From CALXSC01 sp035470525 (lineage in GTDB: Bacteria > Pseudomonadota > Alphaproteobacteria > Rickettsiales > UBA1997), in the NCBI GenBank assembly GCA_035470525.1, contig DATIQT010000108.1:1-9737 (forward strand): DNA of 9,737 bases, written 5' to 3'. The position numbers were made by a program, and so were the translations under genes. Shown in pieces: positions 1 to 5,316 of the stretch. Below the pieces are notes generated by a model. The model had not been told where the DNA came from. It did not search any database and saw only the letters and a list, made by a program, of their open reading frames with translations. Each line of letters starts with the position of its first letter. Within the stretch, counting starts at the first letter, position 1.

Positions 1-100
1 GACTATAATGTTTTTATAAAGTTCAGAGTAAAAAAATAAATTTATTAAATTTCAAGTCTCTACAAAGATTTTTAACAAACCTAGTTATTATTTTCAATGA

Positions 101-278
101 TAGCTAAGTTTTTTGTTGAAATTATCTCGGACAGTAGTGCGATTGTTTGCGAGGTTTTTATCGGCTCGGCTTCGTGCTTCTACCTCGATACTCTTGGTTG
201 TCAAAAGTATTGCATTAACCACCACCCGTAATCTTTCCCTTACTTGAGGGTAAATGCCCGAAGGGCAAAGGGGAGCTA
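101..278. repeat. Degraded copy (A) of GC-rich palindromic repeat
   Basis: This is a GC-rich island in AT-rich DNA and fills most of the gene-free stretch 1-300; positions 1-100 show nothing recognisable. Read on the + strand it matches the reverse complement of the repeat at 4336-4522. A 26-bp block at 252-277 is identical to that repeat's end at 4336-4361. A 22-bp block at 160-181 is identical to 4424-4445. The stretch 139-153 is close to the matching part of the other copy. The outer left end is eroded to little more than TAGCTA at 101-106, and the inner palindrome seen in copy B is broken. The repeat ends 23 bp past the stop codon of the leftward gene at 301-657. A 64-codon open frame across it on the minus strand follows the repeat and is not a credible gene. 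Confidence 0.8.
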
Positions 279-300
279 TTAATAACACTATATTTCTTAA

Positions 301-657
301 CTAGCTATGTTTATTAAACACAAAATTACATTTATCAATATACCTCTTCAATATCTCTACATCTTCATCACTTAATTTCTCAATTTTATCATCAGAAACA
401 GAAGAAACCTTTTCCTCTAAAGGAATTACTTTAACTAAAGAATTTATTAATTTAGTAAGTATAGAAACAACATTTTCGCTATCCCCTATAAGAAAAGTTA
501 TTAACTTTGTGTTTCTTTCGACTTCTACATTGTTGGAAAAATCATTAATATTATTTTCTAATATATCTATTATTAAAAAAATTATTTTTCTTAATTTTGT
601 TAAATCATTAATCGAAATTTTGTCGCTCATACAATAATAGTTAGTTACATAAACCAT
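301..657 (-). CDS. Small orphan protein, 118 aa (or 109 aa)
   Basis: I do not recognise this protein. It is a mostly helical, moderately acidic sequence with no signal peptide, cysteine cluster or catalytic motif. A hydrophobic helix-like segment near residues 20-35 (KIIFLIIDILENNIND) is too broken by charge to be a convincing membrane span. A second leucine/isoleucine-rich segment (VVSILTKLINSLVKVIPLEE) follows near residues 63-82, then a charged part (LSDEDVEILKRYIDK), which suggests a small helical bundle that may self-associate. The first ATG is at 655-657. An alternative ATG at 628-630, starting MSDKISINDL, looks equally good. Neither has a Shine-Dalgarno site, so the N-terminus is undecided. 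The gene stands alone, divergent from the 569-residue gene, and its stop is followed 23 bp later by repeat copy A. It is kept as a gene because its composition is protein-like and it does not overlap another gene. Confidence 0.6.
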   Translation of the reverse strand: MVYVTNYYCMSDKISINDLTKLRKIIFLIIDILENNINDFSNNVEVERNTKLITFLIGDSENVVSILTKLINSLVKVIPLEEKVSSVSDDKIEKLSDEDVEILKRYIDKCNFVFNKHS

Positions 658-761
658 TAGTTAATTTATTTTTCAATGTCTGGAAGTGTATAAATAATCT
701 AACCAAAGAAATATTGAAAGCCATAGTTCCATTACAACATAGTTTTTAATAGATTAAAGAT

Positions 762-790
762 TTGACAAGAAGTTAAATTCATGTTATAGT
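762..790 (+). promoter_or_regulatory. Strong sigma70-type promoter for the 569-aa gene
   Basis: TTGACA at 762-767 is a perfect -35 box. TATAGT at 785-790 is a -10 box with one mismatch to TATAAT, and the spacer is exactly 17 bp. Transcription would start near 797, giving a leader of about 20 nt. No operator or riboswitch structure is visible around it. It is the best promoter match in the window. The rest of the 658-816 gap holds nothing else I can support. Confidence 0.8.
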
Positions 791-805
791 GTATTTGTTT
801 AAACT

Positions 806-811
806 AGGAGG
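806..811 (+). promoter_or_regulatory. Perfect Shine-Dalgarno AGGAGG
   Basis: AGGAGG lies 5 nt before the ATG at 817 and fixes that start codon. It stands out because most genes in this window have no recognisable ribosome-binding site; only ftsK has a comparable, weaker one (GAGGA). Confidence 0.85.
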
Positions 812-816
812 CAAAT

Positions 817-2526
817 ATGTTTAATTATTTTAAAACAAGAAAATTAAAAATTAATTATTTTAAAACAAGAAAATTAAAAAGTGATATTAAAAGTATCATG
901 AAGAGGATTAATAGGTATTCAAGTAAACAACCAAATTACTTTCAAAAAAACACAAACGAAGAAGAATTATTTCAATCATTGAAACAAAATATAAATGCTA
1001 TTCAAGACAAGGGAGAAAGACAAATAATAGAAAACATTCTACTAGGTAAAGCGCCTTTACAAAATAATAATAATAAAATAGAAGAAAGAATTAAAGTACT
1101 TAAAATAACTATGCTTTTTGCAAGAGTTTTAATTATTGAAAGTGAATATAAATATGGAAAAATAAACAAAGAAATATATAACTCATTAAAAAAAGACGCA
1201 GAAAACAATATTAAAAATTATATACAACAGAATACAGATTCTTTTGAATTGCTACTTAACAATGCTAATGAAAACAAAGGAAATATAGAATGTCAGAAAG
1301 AAAAAGCAAAAATAGATTTCGTACGAAAAAAGGAAGAGATATCAGAAAATTATTGTAAAGAAAGCACATTATCTAACCATATTGTAAAAGCTTTATTTTG
1401 TATAGAAAATGAAACATTTAACAAATTGTTTATAGAATTTTACAAAAAAGCCGATGAAGATCAAAAAAAGAAGATATTCACTAATGATTTTTTTAGTTTT
1501 CAATCTACACCATCTTTAACTTATATTATTAAAAACAACAGAAATGAGTTATTGGGATTAGCTACTGGAAAAGATTTAATTACTTTTGCGGCTAGTGATA
1601 GTAATCCTGAAAAAAATAAACAAAGGTTAAATAATGCTTTAAACAATTTCGCATCTTTACAAGAAGCTATCGATCGTCAACAAGAAAGTAGCATAAAATA
1701 TAACGAAGGTAGAGTACAGGTAACTCCGCTTCATACAGCTATATCCAATGTGCTTGTTTTAAAAAATAACCTCAATAATAATAAAAATTTGTCTTCAGAA
1801 CTAAATGATTCTAAAAAAACTCTAAAAATTGTATTAGAAAAAATGAATGAATACATTAAGGGCTTATTAGAAAAACAAAATAATAATTATAATGATTTGA
1901 AACAAATTTTATTTATGGTGGATGCACCTTTAACAACAAAAGAACCAGAAATAGAAGAAGTTAAAGAGGGAACAGATGTAACGAAATTAATTTTATCAAC
2001 AGCAAAAAAAAAGGAAAATAAAAATTTTTATGAAGCATTAAACGATGTAAAGGAAATTTTTAATACAGATAAAGAAAGTGAAAAGCAATTAAGTACTTTT
2101 TCTGAGAATTTAGCAAATATGAAACGAAAAAAAGAAACAATGGAGAAAGATTTAAACTACAAAATCCATTATACTAAAGTCGAAGAGAAAGATGGGAAAA
2201 TTCATGTTTCAGTTACCGTTCAAAATAGAACAATAGATAAAAATTCAAGAGAAAAAATTGAAGGAACAATAGTAATAGAGAAAGATGAGAAACTTTTTGA
2301 AGAAATAAAAGAATCAAAACAATTTGCTATTTTGAATCAAAGAGAAAAAAAAGAAGCAGGAGCACAGACTGACCCAGAAAATCAGAAAGTTCTAAGTTTT
2401 AGGGAAAAAATTAAATCAAATGAAGACTTTTTTAAAAAAATGTCATTTGAAGGAAAAGCTTCACAAATGCTTATAGAACACTATAAAAATGCATGTACAA
2501 AAACTCAAAATCAAAAAACTATATAA
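817..2526 (+). CDS. Orphan lysine-rich, largely helical protein, 569 aa
   Basis: I do not recognise a family. The protein is rich in Lys, Glu and Asn, has no signal peptide and no membrane segment, so it is cytoplasmic or exported by a signal-independent route. Residues 2-21 are two identical 10-residue units (core NYFKTRKLK) from a perfect 30-bp tandem duplication, giving a very basic N-terminus. Most of the rest looks helical, with coiled-coil-prone stretches around 325-370 and 415-445. A single ankyrin-like TPLHTAIS occurs at 303-310, without convincing repeats around it. Residues about 448-488 look like a small beta-rich segment (YKIHYTKV through GTIVIEKD), followed by a charged helical tail. 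The start is fixed by AGGAGG 5 nt upstream. A near-consensus promoter and a perfect terminator make it a self-contained transcription unit. Host-directed effector, structural or mobile-element protein are all possible; the sequence does not decide. Confidence 0.85.
   Translation: MFNYFKTRKLKINYFKTRKLKSDIKSIMKRINRYSSKQPNYFQKNTNEEELFQSLKQNINAIQDKGERQIIENILLGKAPLQNNNNKIEERIKVLKITMLFARVLIIESEYKYGKINKEIYNSLKKDAENNIKNYIQQNTDSFELLLNNANENKGNIECQKEKAKIDFVRKKEEISENYCKESTLSNHIVKALFCIENETFNKLFIEFYKKADEDQKKKIFTNDFFSFQSTPSLTYIIKNNRNELLGLATGKDLITFAASDSNPEKNKQRLNNALNNFASLQEAIDRQQESSIKYNEGRVQVTPLHTAISNVLVLKNNLNNNKNLSSELNDSKKTLKIVLEKMNEYIKGLLEKQNNNYNDLKQILFMVDAPLTTKEPEIEEVKEGTDVTKLILSTAKKKENKNFYEALNDVKEIFNTDKESEKQLSTFSENLANMKRKKETMEKDLNYKIHYTKVEEKDGKIHVSVTVQNRTIDKNSREKIEGTIVIEKDEKLFEEIKESKQFAILNQREKKEAGAQTDPENQKVLSFREKIKSNEDFFKKMSFEGKASQMLIEHYKNACTKTQNQKTI
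821..880 (+). repeat. Perfect 2 x 30-bp in-frame tandem duplication
   Basis: Positions 821-850 and 851-880 are identical base for base. The unit is 10 codons long, so the frame is kept and the protein gains a second copy of the basic NYFKTRKLK segment. Perfect identity, including third codon positions, implies a recent slippage or duplication event. Confidence 0.95.
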
Positions 2527-2536
2527 TTTTATAATT

Positions 2537-2564
2537 AATCCCTATTTTAAAATAGGGATTTTTT
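2537..2564 (+). terminator. Rho-independent terminator after the 569-aa gene
   Basis: A perfect palindrome at 2537-2560 has 12-nt arms (AATCCCTATTTT and its complement) and runs into six T's at 2559-2564. It begins 10 nt past the stop codon at 2526 and abuts the end of the converging recN gene (stop at 2563-2565). The T-run favours the + direction. On the minus strand the hairpin is followed only by mixed A/T sequence, so a role for recN is possible but weaker. Confidence 0.85.
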
Positions 2565-4245
2565 AGATCTTAATCATCTTCTCTGCAACTCTCAAAGCCT
2601 CATCAGTAATAACCTCACCAGAAAACATTCTTGCTACTTCTTTCACTCTATCATCACCGCCCAATACATCAACCATTGTAGTTGTCTTATCTGTTTGTTG
2701 TTCTTTTTTAACTTTTAAATGATAATTTCCTTTTGAGGCAACTTGAGCATGATGTGTAACTACAAGAACTTGTAAATTTTGTCCCAACTTTTTCAATCTA
2801 TCACCAACAGCTTCAGCAACTGCACCACTTATTCCAGTATCAATTTCATCAAAAATCATTGTTGGAACAGAGTTAACTTGAGATAAAACAACCTTTAAAG
2901 CAAGCATAAATCTTGATAATTCACCACCTGAAGCAATTTTTGATAATTCATTCATTGGCATACCAGGGTTCGTAGATGCAATAAATCTAATACTGTCTAT
3001 ACCATATCTATTCCAATTATCTTCATTCAATTCTTTAAATTCAGTATCAAAAACTGTTTTTTCCATTTTTAATGGGGCTAATTCTAGCATTAATTCTTGA
3101 GCTAATCTTTTTGCAGTTTGTTTTCTTAATTCACTCAATTCTTTAGCTTCTTGTAAAAATTGAGTTCTTAAACCATTTAATTCTTTTTGCAAATCAGCCA
3201 TGAATACATCTTGATTTTCCAATATTTCAAGCTTCTTATCAAGTTCAACTTTTAAATCTAAAAGCATATTTGGTTGAACGTTCAATTTTCTAGCCAAACC
3301 TCTTATAGCAAACAATCTCTCTTCAACACTTTCAAGACTCTCTCCATCAAAACCTAAATTATCAAAAATTTTATCAATTTTATATGTCGCCTCGCTTATA
3401 CTCTCATTTGCTTTATATAGATATTCAATAATTTCTTCAAAAGCGTTTTTTCCTTCTTCAAATAGATTATTACCAAGTCCAACACCTCTTGATAAAGTAT
3501 GTTGGGCAGATAAAATACCTTTTTCTACAGAATTTTGTCCTTCTAAACTATTTTTAACATCATTCAAAACATTCAAAACTTTTTCCTTATTCATCATAAG
3601 ATTTCGCTTATCACTAAGTTCTTGTTCCTCGTCCTGTTTCAAATTTAAAACTTCAATCTCATTTATTATGTGTTTTAAATAATCTTGTTCTTTTTCAATA
3701 TTATCTTTTTGAGTAATTAATTCATTTAACTTTTCTTTAGCTGTCTTCATTTTTTCAAATATTCCAGCGACAACCATTTGTTTTCCAACAAGACCACCAA
3801 ATTCATCTAAAATTTCTCTATGCATAGATGAATTTAAAAGCCCTATTTGTTCATTTTGTCCATGAATTTCAAGCAATGTATTTCCGACATTTTCAAGAAA
3901 ACTTTGCGTCACTTGTACGTCATTTATAAAAGCTTTACTTTTGCCATCATTAAATAAAATCCTTCTAATAATAATATTATCATCAAACTCTATATCCAAT
4001 TCCTTCAATCGATCTTTACATTTTTGATTGTTTGTAATATTAAAAACAGCAATCACAGAGCCTTTTTCCTCACCACTTCTAAGTAACCTGCTATTAGAAC
4101 GATAACCAATAGCAAGCCCCAAAGCATCAAGTAAAATTGATTTTCCAGAACCAGTTTCACCAGTAAGTACACATAAACCTTTACTTAACTGTAAATTAAG
4201 ATTATCAATTAAAACTATGTTATTTATACTTAAACTTTCTAGCAA
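2563..4245 (-). CDS. recN: DNA repair ATPase RecN
   Basis: RecN is an SMC-like cytoplasmic ATPase that acts in recombinational repair of double-strand breaks. At 560 aa it has normal family length (E. coli 553). The N-terminal head half has Walker A GETGSGKS at residues 29-36. A long coiled-coil middle (about 155-400) follows. The C-terminal head half has the ABC signature SGGELS at 439-444, Walker B with Asp466-Glu467 (MIFDEIDTG), and the switch region VTHHAQVAS at 496-504. All ATPase motifs are intact. The start is TTG at 4243-4245: an in-frame TGA lies seven codons upstream with no ATG between, and MLESLSINN aligns with the usual RecN N-terminus. No Shine-Dalgarno site is evident. The gene converges on the 569-aa gene. 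In many alphaproteobacteria recN sits next to bamD; here bamD is about 4 kb away on the other strand. Confidence 0.97.
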   Translation of the reverse strand: MLESLSINNIVLIDNLNLQLSKGLCVLTGETGSGKSILLDALGLAIGYRSNSRLLRSGEEKGSVIAVFNITNNQKCKDRLKELDIEFDDNIIIRRILFNDGKSKAFINDVQVTQSFLENVGNTLLEIHGQNEQIGLLNSSMHREILDEFGGLVGKQMVVAGIFEKMKTAKEKLNELITQKDNIEKEQDYLKHIINEIEVLNLKQDEEQELSDKRNLMMNKEKVLNVLNDVKNSLEGQNSVEKGILSAQHTLSRGVGLGNNLFEEGKNAFEEIIEYLYKANESISEATYKIDKIFDNLGFDGESLESVEERLFAIRGLARKLNVQPNMLLDLKVELDKKLEILENQDVFMADLQKELNGLRTQFLQEAKELSELRKQTAKRLAQELMLELAPLKMEKTVFDTEFKELNEDNWNRYGIDSIRFIASTNPGMPMNELSKIASGGELSRFMLALKVVLSQVNSVPTMIFDEIDTGISGAVAEAVGDRLKKLGQNLQVLVVTHHAQVASKGNYHLKVKKEQQTDKTTTMVDVLGGDDRVKEVARMFSGEVITDEALRVAEKMIKI

Positions 4246-4335
4246 AACTGTTAAAAATATTACTCAATTAAAGAATATAAAAAAAATTTATTTTTGCAAT
4301 ATCAAAAAAATTCATATCGTTAAACAATTAATTTA

Positions 4336-4522
4336 AGCTCCCCTTTGCCCTTCGGGCATTTCCCTTCAAGGAGGGGAAAGATTATCCTTAACCACCGTCC
4401 GTAATCTTTCCCCTCCTTGAGGGAGAAGCACGAAGCCGAGCCGATGACTGCTCGCAGACAATCGGCAGCTTGCGGTCAGCAAAGTGCGACGAAGTCAAAT
4501 GCCAGAAGGGCAAAGTGGAGCT
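4336..4522. repeat. 187-bp nested palindromic repeat (copy B)
   Basis: A GC-rich (about 55% by hand count) element fills most of the recN-nrdG gap. Its ends are 26-bp inverted repeats, 4336-4361 and 4497-4522, with two mismatches. Each end contains its own short hairpin (TGCCCTTCGGGCA type). Inside, 4366-4384 and 4402-4420 are a perfect 19-bp inverted repeat around a 17-nt loop. A third, small stem is GCCGAT at 4440-4445 with ATCGGC at 4461-4466. The whole can fold as a long outer stem carrying two inner hairpins. It lacks a credible gene. Its size, inverted ends and a second copy at 101-278 resemble a MITE-like or palindromic element; no clear target duplication is seen. It lies 9 bp past the stop codon of the activase gene. 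Confidence 0.9.
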
Positions 4523-4531
4523 ATAAAGTTA

Positions 4532-5218
4532 TCAAAAAAAATTCCTAAAAAATACACCAAAATCTTTTTTCAAAATTAAATTTTTATCCAAAACTCTTTC
4601 TTGATCCCCAATATTATCTAACGTACTACCACTATCATTTCTAAAGTTTTGAATATAAAAATTACTTTTATAATTTCTTGAGTTTAAATCATTTATAATT
4701 TCATTCAAATCATCTTCATTTAATAATTTTGTATGGACGGTAGTTCTAATTTCCATATCAATATTAGAAGAAATTGCAAAATTTAAAGTTTCAGAAAAAA
4801 TATCAAATTTATCAATTTTTGCGATAGAAAGAAATTTATTTTTTGGTGCTTTATAATCCAACGCAATAAAATCAATCAATTTATCTTCAATTAATCTTTT
4901 TACTAATTCAAAATTAGTTCCATTGGTATCTATTTTTACCAAAAACCCCATACTTTTGATTTTTTTTATAAAATCATATAGTTCATTTGATAAAGTACAT
5001 TCACCACCAGACAAAACAACTCCATCTAATAATTCCACCCTACTCTCTAAAAAATCAAACACTTCTTTTTCATCAAGGCATTTGCATTTTTTCATTATAA
5101 AATCTGGATTATGACAATAAGGACATCTAAAATTACAGCCTGCAAGCCAAATAATACAAGCAGTTTTATCTGGAAAATCCTGAAATGTAAATTTTGTAAT
5201 ATCGGTTATTGGTAGCAT
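4532..5218 (-). CDS. nrdG: Anaerobic NTP reductase-activating protein (NrdG-type radical SAM)
   Basis: This is a radical-SAM activase of the NrdG2-like type, expected to use a [4Fe-4S] cluster and S-adenosylmethionine to make the glycyl radical on class III ribonucleotide reductase (NrdD). The cluster motif C-x3-C-x2-C is Cys28, Cys32 and Cys35 in GCNFRCPYCHNP. The SAM-binding GGE is at 71-73 (VVLSGGECTLS), followed by KIDTNGT at 95-101 and FIALDYKAP, all typical of this group. At 228 aa it has normal length for the longer NrdG form. An extra CKC at 45-47 follows the cluster loop. The ATG at 5216-5218 gives the usual short lead before the cluster motif; no Shine-Dalgarno site is seen. The expected partner nrdD is not in the window, so another glycyl-radical target cannot be excluded. 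The gene is divergent from ftsK and followed at once by repeat B. Confidence 0.88.
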   Translation of the reverse strand: MLPITDITKFTFQDFPDKTACIIWLAGCNFRCPYCHNPDFIMKKCKCLDEKEVFDFLESRVELLDGVVLSGGECTLSNELYDFIKKIKSMGFLVKIDTNGTNFELVKRLIEDKLIDFIALDYKAPKNKFLSIAKIDKFDIFSETLNFAISSNIDMEIRTTVHTKLLNEDDLNEIINDLNSRNYKSNFYIQNFRNDSGSTLDNIGDQERVLDKNLILKKDFGVFFRNFF

Positions 5219-5240
5219 TTTTATGAATACATTTTTTTAA

Positions 5241-5268
5241 ATTATAAAAATTTTAATGTAAAAAACAA
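5241..5268 (-). promoter_or_regulatory. Possible promoter for the NrdG-type gene
   Basis: On the minus strand a perfect TATAAT (complement of 5241-5246) lies 16 bp downstream of TTGTTT (complement of 5263-5268). The start of transcription would fall roughly 15-20 nt before the ATG at 5218. The -35 box matches only three of six consensus bases, and TATAAT is easy to find in AT-rich DNA, so support is moderate. Confidence 0.4.
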
Positions 5269-5270
5269 GC

Positions 5271-5298
5271 TTGATTATTATTTTCAAAACCATATAAA
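5271..5298 (+). promoter_or_regulatory. Possible promoter for ftsK
   Basis: TTGATT at 5271-5276 and TATAAA at 5293-5298 are 16 bp apart, within the 98-bp divergent gap. The predicted transcript would begin near 5305, just ahead of the GAGGA ribosome-binding site at 5306-5310 and the ATG at 5317. The leader would be unusually short, so the true promoter may lie elsewhere. Confidence 0.35.
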
Positions 5299-5316
5299 TA
5301 AACTTGAGGATTATTT

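Noticed and set aside
94..288. 64-codon open frame on the minus strand
   Set aside because: It lies almost wholly inside repeat copy A and its residues simply follow the repeat's palindromic DNA. It has no ribosome-binding site and no protein-like pattern.
1002..1208. Minus-strand open frame inside the 569-aa gene
   Set aside because: It is a shadow of the real gene on the other strand. The same applies to the short opposite-strand frames at 4923-5114, 6480-6701 and 7896-8081.
4274..4305. Minus-strand TTGATA and TATATT as a recN promoter
   Set aside because: The spacer is 20 bp, too long. The boxes at acceptable spacing match consensus poorly.
4336..4522. CRISPR array or structured RNA gene
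   Set aside because: There is no direct-repeat and spacer periodicity. The element is built from inverted repeats, has no adjacent cas genes and does not resemble a tRNA or a riboswitch I know.
4336..4522. Target-site duplication around repeat B
   Set aside because: The bases flanking the ends (TTTA on the left, ATAA on the right) show no direct repeat, so transposition is not demonstrated.
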